DNA of 21,504 nt from Aurantibacter sp042094015. GTDB lineage: Bacteria > Bacteroidota > Bacteroidia > Flavobacteriales > Flavobacteriaceae. The stretch's first letter is position 1. Every line of letters starts with the position of its first letter. The DNA lies in assembly GCF_042094015.1 (NCBI RefSeq), contig NZ_JBELDZ010000047.1:1-21504 (forward strand), given 5' to 3'. The notes under the pieces are model-generated. The model was not told the origin of the DNA, searched no databases, and saw only the letters and a list, made by a program, of their open reading frames with translations. Made by a program: the position numbers and the translations under genes. Of the stretch, positions 1-8,818 are shown in pieces.

Positions 1-135
1 TTTTAATCCAGTGTTTGATTCAAAAACCATATACGATATTATAAAAAGAAACAACGCAATTGGAATAAAAACTAGGTATAATTTATTCCTTATTGTAGTA
101 TCTTGTTCTTCAAGTTCTTCTTCTGTATATGTCAT
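1..135 (-). CDS. N-terminal fragment of a small membrane protein of unknown function
   Basis: This is the first 45 codons of a leftward gene that runs off the left edge of the window. It starts with ATG at 133-135, three bases after the stop codon of the DUF4159 gene, so it is probably the next gene of the same operon. The translated part begins with an acidic stretch (MTYTEEELEEQD), then a basic turn (IRNKLY), then about 17 hydrophobic residues (roughly 20-37) that look like one transmembrane helix. The acidic N-terminus followed by the helix does not look like a cleaved signal peptide. The reading frame is open to the edge. I do not recognise the family and assign no function. Confidence 0.6.
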   Translation of the reverse strand, partial: MTYTEEELEEQDTTIRNKLYLVFIPIALFLFIISYMVFESNTGLK

Positions 136-138
136 AAC

Positions 139-780
139 TTAATTACCAAAAACATACTTCACAATATTTGCGCCCATTTGTAAGGCTTTAAGTCTAATGT
201 TTTCTGGATCGTTATGGACTTCTGGATCTTCCCAACCATCGCCAAGATCGGATTCTACGGTAAGTAAAACAACTAATCTACCTTTATGAAACAAGCCAAA
301 AGCTTGCGGACGTTTTCCGTCGTGCTCGTGAATTTTAGGTAATCCTTTAGTAAAATTAAATACAGAAGTAAAGATTGGATGATTTGCTGGTAATTCTACT
401 AATTCCTGATTAGGATAAACATCTTTTAAGGCTTTAGTTACATAAGGCAACATACCATAATTATCGTCTATGTGAAGAAAACCTCCAGAATTAAGATAAT
501 TACGTAGGTTTAAAGCTTCACCTGAATTAAAAACAACATTTCCGTGACCTGTCATATGGACAAAAGGAAACTGAAACAAATCTGTACTGCCAACTTCTAC
601 AACTGCTGTTTTTTCGCTTATAGCTGTATCAATTTCAGAATTACAAAATTTCACCAAATTAGGCAAAGCTGTTGGGTTACTATACCAATCTCCACCACCA
701 TTATATTTTAAAACAGCAATATCTTGTGCGTTACTTATACAAAATAGAAGTAGAGCTAATATTGTAAATAATTGATTCAT
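139..780 (-). CDS. Secreted DUF4159 domain protein
   Basis: A 213-residue protein with a clear N-terminal signal peptide (residues 1-19, cut after the hydrophobic run ending ISNAQ), so it is probably periplasmic. The rest matches the DUF4159 pattern: HMTGHG at 75-80, GGFLHIDDNYG at 99-109 and SDLGDGWEDPEVHNDP at 177-192. DUF4159 is thought to have a glutamine-amidotransferase-like fold, but no catalytic Cys-His-Glu triad is evident and the activity is unknown. In other bacteria DUF4159 proteins sit near BatA/MoxR-type genes; here the neighbour is rsmE, which starts transcription upstream and ends 11 bases before this gene. The family call is firm, the function is not known. Confidence 0.85.
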   Translation of the reverse strand: MNQLFTILALLLFCISNAQDIAVLKYNGGGDWYSNPTALPNLVKFCNSEIDTAISEKTAVVEVGSTDLFQFPFVHMTGHGNVVFNSGEALNLRNYLNSGGFLHIDDNYGMLPYVTKALKDVYPNQELVELPANHPIFTSVFNFTKGLPKIHEHDGKRPQAFGLFHKGRLVVLLTVESDLGDGWEDPEVHNDPENIRLKALQMGANIVKYVFGN

Positions 781-791
781 AAAAATAGTTA

Positions 792-1496
792 TTACTCATT
801 TACAAAAGCAACACTATGGCAAGCTACAATAGCCGCAGTTTCTGTTCGTAAACGTGTTTCTCCCAAAGTTACAGGAATAAAATTATGTTTTAATGCTAAA
901 TCTATTTCTTTTTTACTGAAATCGCCTTCTGGTCCAATTAGAATTAAATAATCCTGATTAGGTTTTAATTCTTTTTTAAGCGATTTTTTATCTGTTTCTT
1001 CGCAATGTGCTATAAATTTAGTTTGACTTTTAGTTTCTGCTACAAAGTTTTTAAATGAGATTGATTCGTTCAAAATTGGTTTGTACGCACTTAAAGATTG
1101 TTTCATTGCAGATTCTAAAATCTTCTCAAACCTTTCTGGTTTAATAATTTTACGTTCGCTATGATCGCAAATTATTGGTGTTATTTCTGTAATACCAATT
1201 TCGGTAGCTTTTTCCAAAAACCACTCGTATCTATCGTTCATTTTTGTTGGAGCAACAGCTAAATGTAAGCTGTATTTTGATGCTTTTTGTGTTGTGGTTT
1301 CAAGAATAGATACAGAACACTTCTTATCGTTAGCACTGTTTATTTCACATTTAAAAATAGAACCTTTTCCATTAGTAACAAATAATACATCTTGTTCTTT
1401 TTTACGTAAAACCTTAACAATATGCTTGCTTTCTTCTTTAGAAAAGATAAACGTATTATTAGTATCTGTAATTTCTGTAGAGTAGAAGAGTTGCAT
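792..1496 (-). CDS. rsmE: 16S rRNA (uracil-1498-N3)-methyltransferase RsmE
   Basis: A 234-residue SPOUT-superfamily enzyme that methylates N3 of U1498 in 16S rRNA, using S-adenosylmethionine, on the assembled 30S subunit. The C-terminal half carries the family's knot motifs: GPEGDF at 188-193 and LGETRLRTETAA at 211-222. The N-terminal part (about 1-70) corresponds to the PUA-like RNA-binding domain, and KATEIGITEITPI at 96-108 is also typical. Length fits the family (about 230-250). The start is ATG at 1494-1496, three bases after the stop of the upstream parvulin-like gene, which implies co-transcription and possibly coupled translation. Confidence 0.95.
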   Translation of the reverse strand: MQLFYSTEITDTNNTFIFSKEESKHIVKVLRKKEQDVLFVTNGKGSIFKCEINSANDKKCSVSILETTTQKASKYSLHLAVAPTKMNDRYEWFLEKATEIGITEITPIICDHSERKIIKPERFEKILESAMKQSLSAYKPILNESISFKNFVAETKSQTKFIAHCEETDKKSLKKELKPNQDYLILIGPEGDFSKKEIDLALKHNFIPVTLGETRLRTETAAIVACHSVAFVNE

Positions 1497-1499
1497 AAC

Positions 1500-2132
1500 T
1501 TACAATTGTTCTACAACCTTTAATACTTTAACTTCCTTTATACGTCTAATAACATGTGTTTTCTTTACGATATAAAATTGGTTAGTTTCTTTGTTAGATA
1601 CCATATAAATATCGTCAACTTTATGTCCAAGTATTTCATCTAAGTCTGCTAAAGTTGTTGGTAAATCTGTTATTTTAACCCAATTAGTATCTCCGCCTTT
1701 AAATGCATTCTTAGCATCAGAATATTTTTTTGCCAAATTTGCAAAAGTCTCTAATTGAGAATCGTGCTTAAGTAAAACTTTTTTGCGAATTAGATCTATC
1801 TCTTTCATAGAGTGCTTTTTACCATCAAGATATATATAGCTTAATCTGTAATGTGGATCGTTTGTTTTACCAACAACTTTAAAGTAAGTTTTTTCAAACT
1901 GAGTCCTAGTTGATGTAGTTGTTCCTTGTCCACCAGATAATAAATCCTGGGCTAATTTGCTTTGGTGATTTTCTTCATTAAAACGCATTATTTGGTAATG
2001 CTTTTTCTTTTTACCATCTACATAAGCTTCAGCTTGTTCTTCAGTTTCAATGTCTTTTAATTCTTTAGTTACATTTTGCGCAAAAGCTGTTAAGGAGAAT
2101 CCTAAACATAAAGCAGATAAGAATAATTTCAT
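1500..2132 (-). CDS. Secreted parvulin-like peptidylprolyl isomerase
   Basis: A 210-residue protein with a signal peptide (residues 1-18, ending TAFA before QN). An alanine- and lysine-rich linker region follows, then from about residue 95 a segment shaped like a PpiC/parvulin rotamase domain: YRLSYIYLDG at 95-104, a helix with FANLAKKYSDA at 130-140, GGDTNW at 146-151, and a final strand FYIVKKT at 186-192. In parvulins the equivalent stretches are the buried helix and the GGDLGW loop. It would act on periplasmic or outer-membrane proteins during folding. The domain is short and divergent, so catalytic activity is inferred rather than shown. It lies between tsaD (13-base gap) and rsmE (3-base gap). 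Confidence 0.7.
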   Translation of the reverse strand: MKLFLSALCLGFSLTAFAQNVTKELKDIETEEQAEAYVDGKKKKHYQIMRFNEENHQSKLAQDLLSGGQGTTTSTRTQFEKTYFKVVGKTNDPHYRLSYIYLDGKKHSMKEIDLIRKKVLLKHDSQLETFANLAKKYSDAKNAFKGGDTNWVKITDLPTTLADLDEILGHKVDDIYMVSNKETNQFYIVKKTHVIRRIKEVKVLKVVEQL

Positions 2133-2145
2133 AAATAATAATGTT

Positions 2146-3168
2146 TTAAAGTTTTAAACGTGAATTTACCATAACATTATGTTCGGCAAAATCGTTTTCT
2201 AAATATTTTAAATAGCCAACAATGCCAACCATTGCTGCATTATCTGTGGTATATTCAAATTTTGGAACATAAGTTGTCCAGCCAAATTTTTGTTCACCTG
2301 ATTTTAATGCTTCGCGAATACCAGAATTAGCGGAAACTCCGCCACCAATAGCTATACGCTTAATGTTAGTTTGTTTGCTAGCTTTTTTTAATTTATCAAT
2401 TAATATGCCAATAATAGTATATTGTATAGAGGCACAAATATCATTTAAATTTTCTGTAATAAAATTCGGATTATTTTTCACTTCTCTTTGTATAAAGTAT
2501 AAAACTGCTGTTTTAAATCCTGAAAAACTAAAATTTAAACCATCTACTTTTGGTTTAGTAAATGTGTAAGCTTTTGGATTTCCTAATTTAGCACGCTTAT
2601 CTATTTCTGGACCAGCAGGATAACCTAAACCTAATAACTTACCAGTTTTATCAAATGCTTCTCCAACAGCATCATCTATAGTTTCCCCAATAACTGTCAT
2701 TTTAAAATAATTATCTACTTGAACAATTTGTGTATGTCCACCAGAAATTGTCATTGCTAAAAACGGAAACTCGGGTTTAGTTTGGCTTTCTTCATTTATA
2801 AAATGTGCCAAAATATGAGCTTGCATATGATTAACCGAAATTATTGGAATATCTAAACCATAAGCAAAAGATTTTGCAAAAGAAGTTCCAACCAATAATG
2901 CGCCCATTAATCCTGGTCCTTGTGTAAAAGCTACTGCATGTAGTTGGTCTTTTGTAACCCCAGCTTTTTTAAGTGCTTGATCTACTACAGGAACTATATT
3001 TTGTTGATGAGCTCTAGAGGCTAATTCTGGCACAACACCACCATAGTCGCGGTGTATTTTTTGTGTGGCCACAACATTACTTAAAATAGTATCGTTACAT
3101 AGTATAGCTGCTGCAGTATCATCGCAAGAACTTTCTATTCCTAAAATATATATATTTTCTGAGTTCAT
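2146..3168 (-). CDS. tsaD: tRNA N6-adenosine threonylcarbamoyltransferase TsaD
   Basis: A 340-residue ASKHA-fold enzyme that transfers the threonylcarbamoyl group to A37 of ANN-decoding tRNAs (t6A), working with TsaB, TsaE and TsaC, none of which are in this window. The N-terminus has the phosphate motif GIESSCDDT (10-18); the metal-binding pair is in NHMQAHI (His114, His118); a SGGHTQ motif and the C-terminal TTDNAAM motif, holding the expected metal-ligand aspartate, are present. Length matches bacterial TsaD (about 335-345). The start is ATG at 3166-3168. It heads the leftward operon and is divergent from tamB, with a candidate promoter in the 102-base gap. Confidence 0.97.
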   Translation of the reverse strand: MNSENIYILGIESSCDDTAAAILCNDTILSNVVATQKIHRDYGGVVPELASRAHQQNIVPVVDQALKKAGVTKDQLHAVAFTQGPGLMGALLVGTSFAKSFAYGLDIPIISVNHMQAHILAHFINEESQTKPEFPFLAMTISGGHTQIVQVDNYFKMTVIGETIDDAVGEAFDKTGKLLGLGYPAGPEIDKRAKLGNPKAYTFTKPKVDGLNFSFSGFKTAVLYFIQREVKNNPNFITENLNDICASIQYTIIGILIDKLKKASKQTNIKRIAIGGGVSANSGIREALKSGEQKFGWTTYVPKFEYTTDNAAMVGIVGYLKYLENDFAEHNVMVNSRLKL

Positions 3169-3183
3169 TAAGCTTTTTTAGGC

Positions 3184-3194
3184 ACAATAATTGT
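3184..3194. repeat. 11-base palindrome in the tsaD/tamB divergent region
   Basis: ACAAT-A-ATTGT is a perfect inverted repeat with five-base arms. It touches the candidate tamB -7 box and resembles the larger palindrome at 3231-3245, as if both were copies of one binding site. In AT-rich DNA one such repeat is expected by chance fairly often. Confidence 0.4.
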
Positions 3195-3201
3195 AATTTT
3201 G
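3194..3201 (+). promoter_or_regulatory. Candidate -7 box upstream of tamB
   Basis: TAATTTTG is a perfect match to the TAnnTTTG box of Bacteroidota promoters, on the tamB strand about 70 bases before the TTG start. No TTG is found at the expected distance upstream, where there is a T-run (3174-3179) inside the start of tsaD's leader, so support is partial. A weaker alternative is TAGCTTTA at 3244-3251. Confidence 0.25.
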
Positions 3202-3204
3202 AAA

Positions 3205-3235
3205 CAAATTACGCAAAACATTATAAGGTTTACAA
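3205..3235 (-). promoter_or_regulatory. Candidate Bacteroidota-type promoter for the tsaD operon
   Basis: On the minus strand a TTG (plus 3233-3235) is followed after 21 bases by TAATTTG (plus 3205-3211). The known consensus in this phylum is TTG, about 19-21 bases, then TAnnTTTG; here the downstream box is one base short. It would leave a leader of about 30 bases before the tsaD ATG. No other good candidate is seen on this strand in the gap. Confidence 0.3.
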
Positions 3236-3245
3236 TTAAATTGTA
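3231..3245. repeat. 15-base palindrome in the tsaD/tamB divergent region
   Basis: TACAATT-A-AATTGTA is a perfect inverted repeat with seven-base arms. It contains the TTG (minus strand) of the candidate tsaD promoter and lies 25 bases before the tamB start, so a protein bound there could affect both genes. It shares the ACAAT...ATTGT core with 3184-3194. A regulatory role is inferred only. Confidence 0.45.
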
Positions 3246-3270
3246 GCTTTAATTATTAAAAGAAATTTAG

Positions 3271-6200
3271 TTGATTAAAAGAATTCTAAGAGCAATAGGG
3301 AAAATAGCGGCAATTATTGTGCTGCTCTTTATTATTTTGGTGCTTTTCTTTTCTATTCCAGCTGTACAAACACGTCTTGGACAGTATGTTACTAATCAAC
3401 TAAACAAAGATTTTAAAACTAATATTTTTGTAGATAAAGTTGGATTACAATTTAATGGTGATGTAGAGCTAAAAGGTATTATAATTAAAGATTATAAGCA
3501 AAATGATTTAATTATAGCAGAAGAATTAAATACTTCAATCTTAAACATTAAAAATTTATACGAAGGTAAATTAAACTTTGGTGATATTGATATTGAAACA
3601 CTTCTGTTTCATATTAGAACTTATAAAGGAGAAAAAGATACAAATCTTGACATTTTTGTTGCTAAGTTTGATGAAGACAATCCTAAACCTTCGTCAAATA
3701 AGTTTCTTTTGTCTAGTAGTGATGTAACTTTTACAGATTCTAGATTTATTTATACAGATGATAATCTTGAAACGCCTAGAGTTTTAGATTTCACCAATCT
3801 TGAGCTTAATGGTACTAATTTTTTAATTAATGGAAGTGATGTTGAAACAAGAATTAATACACTTTCTTTTAACGATTCTAGAGGTCTAAGAGTAGATAAT
3901 TTAATGTCTAATTTTAAATATACTATAAAGGATATGGTATTTAAAGATTTAAACATTAAAACACCAAATTCTCAATTAAAAGGCGATTTAAAATTTAGCT
4001 ATAAGCGTGAAGATTTAAAATACTTTGTAGATAAGGTAAATGTTGAAGCTAATTTTACAAATTCTAAAGTAGATTTAAACGAGCTTAATGTTTTTTATAA
4101 TGAGTTTGGTAAAAATCAAACCGCTAATTTTAATGCTAATTTTACAGGAACTTTAAATAATTTAAATGTTTCTAAAATAGATTTAAAGACTAATAAAAAC
4201 ACTATTATTAAAGGAGATATTGTTTTCGAAAACTTATTTAGTAAGGCAGAAAACGATTTTAAAATGATTGGAGATTTTAAACAATTATCTTCTAATTATA
4301 ATAAACTTCATAACATGCTGCCAAATGTTTTAGGCGAATCTATTCCAGAGATATTTTCTAAATTGGGTAGTTTTACTGTTTCAGGAACTTCTACTATTAC
4401 AAGGCAAAACATTATAACAGATTTAATAATGAATACCGATATTGGTTTTGTTAAATCTGATTTGGTTATAAATAATGTAAACTCTATAGAAGATGCAACT
4501 TATAAAGGAAATCTTATATTAAAAGAATTTAATTTAGGTGTTTTATTATCCGAAGAATTACTAGAAACAACTAATCTAAATCTAGATATAGATGGAAAAG
4601 GTTTTAAAAAAGAAAACCTAATTTCTAATTTAGACGGACAAATTAAAAGCATTGTTTATAATAAATATAGTTATGAAAATTTAACTGTAAATGGAAAATA
4701 TGCTCAGAATAAATTTAATGGAGAACTAATTAGTAGTGATAAAAACTTAAAACTTAATTTTAAAGGAATTGCAGATTTCTCTAAGCACAAAAGCTATTTT
4801 AATTTTGTTGCAAACGTAGATTATGCTAACCTAAAAGCGCTTAATTTTTATAACAGAGATAATACTTCAGTTTTTAAAGGTGTAGTTGATATAGAAATGA
4901 CAGGTTCTAATGTAGACGATGTAATTGGTGATGTTTCTTTTTATGATACAACGTATTTAAATGAAAATGATAATTACCAATTTAAAGACTTTAAAATAAA
5001 ATCTCAGTTTATTGAGAACCAAAGATTGATTTCTATAAATTCTCCAGATATTATGGAAGGCGAATTAAGAGGGCAATTTAAGTTTAAAGATTTACCAGCT
5101 CTGTTTGAGAATTCTATAATGAGTATTTATACTAATTATAAACCTATAAAATTAAAAACCGAACAATATTTAGATTTCAACTTTAAAATATACAATAAGG
5201 TAGTAGAAGTCTTTTTTCCAGAAGTTAAATTAGGAAAGAAAACCTTTGTAAAAGGAAAGGTAGAGAATAATGCCAAAGCATTTAAGCTAACTTTTAAATC
5301 GCCTAGAATAAAACTTTTAGATTATTTTGCTAGTCAAATTGAAGTTCAAGTAGATAATTCTAATCCACTTTTTAATACCTATATAGAAATAGATAGTTTA
5401 AATACTAAATATTATAATATATCTAAGTTTAACTTAATTAACGTTACAGTTAGTGATACTTTATATATACGTTCAGATTTTACTGGAGGAAAATCAAATA
5501 AAGATAAATTCGATTTAAGCCTTTATTACACCTTAGATGAAAATAGCAAATCAGTTTTAGGGTTTAAGAATAGTGATATTACCTATAATGACACTAAATG
5601 GTCTATTAATAAAGCTTCTAACCGATTAAACAGTGTTACTTTTGATCGTGATTTTAAAAATTTCGATTTAAAAGAATTTCTTATATCTCATAAAAACGAA
5701 GAAATTAAGCTTCAAGGACTAGTAAAAGAAGATTATTATAAAGATTTAAAATTAAATTTTAAAAACGTAGAGCTTGGCAAACTTCTTCCTGAAATAGATA
5801 GTGTTACATTTGCTGGTACTATAGATGGGAAACTAGAATGGTTTCAAAACAAGAGTGTTTACAAGCCAAATGCAGATTTAAACATTAATCAATTAAAAAT
5901 TAACAACCAATTATTAGGGGATTTTGAAACTAAGATAGAAGGAAATAATAGTTTGTCTAATTATAAAGTATTTGCTAAAATAAAAGAAGATAAAAGAAAT
6001 ACTTTTGTTACAAACGGTACAGTAGATATTTCTGATGCTAATTCTAATATGAATCTTAAATCAGATTTTAAGAATTTTAGTTTAGAACCTTTAAATCCTT
6101 TCTTAGATGGTGTTTTAAGAGATATTAGAGGTTTTGCTAACGGAAGTGTAAATATAACAGGTAAAGCAAATAAACCAAGTTTTAATGGGCAATTAAAAAT

Positions 6201-7722
6201 AAATAAAGGTGGTTTAGGTATTCCAGAATTAAATGTAGATTTTAAATTCCAAGAAAATGCGTTGGTAGAACTATATGATCAAACCTTTGACTTTAAAAAT
6301 ATTGATATAACAGATTCAAAGTATAATACTAAAGGCTTACTAAAAGGAACCATTAGCCATATTAATTTTAATAAATGGAGTTTAGGTTTAGATGTTTCAA
6401 CTGATAGATTACTAATTCTAGATACAAAATATTCAGAAGAAGCTATTTATTTTGGAACAGGATATATTTCTGGTAATGCTCAGATTTTTGGACCAACAGA
6501 AGGATTAACTATTAAAGCTGAAGCAAAAACAGAACCAGGAACTATATTTAATATCCCTTTAAATGATAACGAAAGTTTTGGAGATAACTCATTTATTCAC
6601 TTTTTATCTAAAGAAGAAAAAGAAGCAAAACAAAAAGGAATTGAACTAGTTATAGTTAAAACTAAAGGCTTAGAAATGGATTTTGATTTAGATATAACTG
6701 AAGATGCAAAAATTAGTATTGTTATAGATAAATCTTCTGGAAGTACTATTACAGGTAGAGGAGCAGGCTCTTTGTTATTTGATATTAATACTAATGGAAA
6801 GTTTAATATGTATGGTGATTTTGTTATATACAAAGGCGATTATAACTTTTTATATGCTGGTTTAGTTGAGAAAAAATTTATTGTAGAGCCTTATGTAAGT
6901 ACTTTGGCATGGAATGGTGAACCGTTTGATGCCTTAATTAATATTAAAGCCATATACAAAACTAGAGCAAATCCATCACCATTGTTAGATAATCCTATTA
7001 ACAGAAGTATTCCTGTAGAACTAGAATTGGAATTAACAGATCGTTTAGAAAAACCAGAAATAAATTATCAATTTAATTTTCCAACAGTAGAATCTACAGT
7101 AAAATCTGAATTAAATTATAGGTTAGATTCTAAAGAAGAACGAGAAAATCAAGCATTATTTTTATTAGCATCTGGATCTTTTAATAGTGGTTTTGCTAAT
7201 GTTAACATTTCGGGAACTTTAACCGAGCGTTTAAATGGATTAATAAACGGGATTTTTTCAGATCAAGATAATAAATTACAATTAGGCTTAAATTATGAAG
7301 CAGGGCAAAATAGACCAGATTATCAAACTGACAATAGAGTTGGTGTAACGCTTCAAACCAAATTAACAGATAGAATTTTAATTAACGGTAAAGTTGGTGT
7401 TCCAATTGGAGGAGCAAGTGAATCTGTTATTGCTGGAGACGTTCAGGTGGATTTTATTTTAAACGAAGAAGGTACATTAACTGCAAAAGTTTTCAATAGA
7501 GAAAATAGTATCCGTAATTTTGGAGAAGAAATTGGTTACACGCAAGGAGTAGGCGTTTCTTATAATGTAGATTTTGATACTTTTGGTGAATTGCTTCGTA
7601 AAATATTTGTATCAAAGAAGAAGCGTGAGGAAGAAGAACGTAAAAAACAGGAAGAAGAATTAAAAGAAACTGAAAAAGATAATCCTTTACCAGAAGGCAT
7701 AATTATAAAACCTAAAAAATAA
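3271..7722 (+). CDS. tamB: TamB-like translocation and assembly module protein (DUF490)
   Basis: A 1483-residue inner-membrane-anchored, periplasm-spanning protein. After a basic start (IKRILRAIGK) one transmembrane helix covers about residues 11-32; then follow more than 1000 residues of repeating beta-strand sequence rich in Asn, Lys, Asp and Phe, as expected for a long beta-taco lipid groove. The TamB C-terminal domain lies at about 1000-1445, including ERLNGLINGIFSD near 1320 and LNYEAG near 1342. The tail from about 1448 is a charged Lys/Glu stretch ending in a basic GIIIKPKK. TamB proteins are linked to outer-membrane protein insertion and phospholipid transport; the partner TamA is not in the window. 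Translation must start at TTG 3271, because a stop codon (TAG, 3268-3270) lies directly before it in frame and no nearby ATG follows. Confidence 0.9.
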   Translation: MIKRILRAIGKIAAIIVLLFIILVLFFSIPAVQTRLGQYVTNQLNKDFKTNIFVDKVGLQFNGDVELKGIIIKDYKQNDLIIAEELNTSILNIKNLYEGKLNFGDIDIETLLFHIRTYKGEKDTNLDIFVAKFDEDNPKPSSNKFLLSSSDVTFTDSRFIYTDDNLETPRVLDFTNLELNGTNFLINGSDVETRINTLSFNDSRGLRVDNLMSNFKYTIKDMVFKDLNIKTPNSQLKGDLKFSYKREDLKYFVDKVNVEANFTNSKVDLNELNVFYNEFGKNQTANFNANFTGTLNNLNVSKIDLKTNKNTIIKGDIVFENLFSKAENDFKMIGDFKQLSSNYNKLHNMLPNVLGESIPEIFSKLGSFTVSGTSTITRQNIITDLIMNTDIGFVKSDLVINNVNSIEDATYKGNLILKEFNLGVLLSEELLETTNLNLDIDGKGFKKENLISNLDGQIKSIVYNKYSYENLTVNGKYAQNKFNGELISSDKNLKLNFKGIADFSKHKSYFNFVANVDYANLKALNFYNRDNTSVFKGVVDIEMTGSNVDDVIGDVSFYDTTYLNENDNYQFKDFKIKSQFIENQRLISINSPDIMEGELRGQFKFKDLPALFENSIMSIYTNYKPIKLKTEQYLDFNFKIYNKVVEVFFPEVKLGKKTFVKGKVENNAKAFKLTFKSPRIKLLDYFASQIEVQVDNSNPLFNTYIEIDSLNTKYYNISKFNLINVTVSDTLYIRSDFTGGKSNKDKFDLSLYYTLDENSKSVLGFKNSDITYNDTKWSINKASNRLNSVTFDRDFKNFDLKEFLISHKNEEIKLQGLVKEDYYKDLKLNFKNVELGKLLPEIDSVTFAGTIDGKLEWFQNKSVYKPNADLNINQLKINNQLLGDFETKIEGNNSLSNYKVFAKIKEDKRNTFVTNGTVDISDANSNMNLKSDFKNFSLEPLNPFLDGVLRDIRGFANGSVNITGKANKPSFNGQLKINKGGLGIPELNVDFKFQENALVELYDQTFDFKNIDITDSKYNTKGLLKGTISHINFNKWSLGLDVSTDRLLILDTKYSEEAIYFGTGYISGNAQIFGPTEGLTIKAEAKTEPGTIFNIPLNDNESFGDNSFIHFLSKEEKEAKQKGIELVIVKTKGLEMDFDLDITEDAKISIVIDKSSGSTITGRGAGSLLFDINTNGKFNMYGDFVIYKGDYNFLYAGLVEKKFIVEPYVSTLAWNGEPFDALINIKAIYKTRANPSPLLDNPINRSIPVELELELTDRLEKPEINYQFNFPTVESTVKSELNYRLDSKEERENQALFLLASGSFNSGFANVNISGTLTERLNGLINGIFSDQDNKLQLGLNYEAGQNRPDYQTDNRVGVTLQTKLTDRILINGKVGVPIGGASESVIAGDVQVDFILNEEGTLTAKVFNRENSIRNFGEEIGYTQGVGVSYNVDFDTFGELLRKIFVSKKKREEEERKKQEEELKETEKDNPLPEGIIIKPKK

Positions 7723-7802
7723 AATTTGGTGTTTATAATAATTAAATTTAAGAGATTTAATTTGTCATTTTCTTTATTACATTTACTAAATAACTATAAT
7801 TT

Positions 7803-8789
7803 ATGTCATCTAATATAAAAAAAATAGCAGTTTTAACTTCTGGAGGAGATGCTCCAGGAATGAATGCAGCAATTAGATCTGTTGTAAGGAGTTGTGCTTA
7901 TTATAATATTGAATGTGTTGGTGTTTATAGAGGTTATGATGGAATGATAGAAGGTGATTTTAAATCGCTAAATGCAAGAAGTGTAAAAGGAATAATTAAT
8001 AAAGGCGGAACGTTTTTAAAATCTGCTAGATCTAAAGAATTCAGAACTGTAGAAGGTCGTAAAAAAGCACATTCTAACTTAATAAAAGAAGGTATAGATG
8101 CTTTTGTTGTTATTGGAGGCGATGGTTCTTTTACAGGTGCTTTAATATTTAATAAAGAATTTAATTTCCCAATTATGGGGATTCCAGGAACAATAGATAA
8201 TGATATTTTTGGAACATCACACACATTAGGATATGATACAGCATTAAATACTGCGGTAGATGTTATAGATAAAATTAGAGATACTGCAAGCTCACATAAT
8301 CGATTATTTTTTATTGAAGTAATGGGAAGAGATGTTGGACATATTGCATTAAATGTTGGAATTGGAGCAGGAGCAGAAGAAATTTTAATTCCCGAAGAAG
8401 ATTTAGGGTTAGAACGATTATTAGAATCTTTAAAGCGAAGTAAAAAATCAGGTAAAACCTCAAGTATTGTTGTAGTTTCTGAAGGTGATAAAATTGGGAA
8501 AAATGTATTTGAATTAAAAGACTATGTAGATGAAAATTTAATAGAATATGAAACTAGGGTTTCTGTTCTTGGACATATGCAACGTGGTGGAAACCCTTCT
8601 TGTTTTGACCGTGTTCTAGCAAGTAGAATGGGCGTAAAAGCAGTAGAGAGTATTTTAGAAGGTAAATCTAATTATATGGTAGGTTTGTTGAATGATAAAA
8701 TAGAGATTACCCCTTTAAACGAAACTATTAAAGGAAAATCAAAAATAAATAATGAATTAATTCGTGTGTCAGATATAATGTCTGTTTAG
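7803..8789 (+). CDS. pfkA: ATP-dependent 6-phosphofructokinase
   Basis: A 328-residue enzyme that phosphorylates fructose 6-phosphate to fructose 1,6-bisphosphate, the committed step of glycolysis, in the cytoplasm. Motifs in order: TSGGDAPGMN at 12-21 (nucleotide binding), GGDGS at 105-109, PGTIDND at 128-134 with catalytic Asp132, MGRDVGH at 174-180, and a C-terminal HMQRGG substrate loop. The residues that separate ATP- from pyrophosphate-using enzymes are glycines here (Gly108 after GGD, Gly129 in PGTIDND), so ATP is the likely donor. Length matches the short bacterial PfkA type. The gap gene follows after 29 bases, so the two are probably co-transcribed. The 80 bases before pfkA show no strong promoter match. 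Confidence 0.97.
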   Translation: MSSNIKKIAVLTSGGDAPGMNAAIRSVVRSCAYYNIECVGVYRGYDGMIEGDFKSLNARSVKGIINKGGTFLKSARSKEFRTVEGRKKAHSNLIKEGIDAFVVIGGDGSFTGALIFNKEFNFPIMGIPGTIDNDIFGTSHTLGYDTALNTAVDVIDKIRDTASSHNRLFFIEVMGRDVGHIALNVGIGAGAEEILIPEEDLGLERLLESLKRSKKSGKTSSIVVVSEGDKIGKNVFELKDYVDENLIEYETRVSVLGHMQRGGNPSCFDRVLASRMGVKAVESILEGKSNYMVGLLNDKIEITPLNETIKGKSKINNELIRVSDIMSV

Positions 8790-8818
8790 CATAAACGAAG
8801 AAAAAAATAAAAAATAAA

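Noticed and set aside
3271..7722. Repeat-like, Asn/Lys-rich composition of tamB suggesting tandem repeats
   Set aside because: The similarity is in strand pattern and composition only; I saw no DNA-level tandem repeats, and this is normal for TamB/AsmA-like proteins.
7934..8224. 96-codon open frame on the minus strand inside pfkA
   Set aside because: Fully opposite the conserved GGDGS/PGTIDND region of pfkA, with no leader or promoter of its own.
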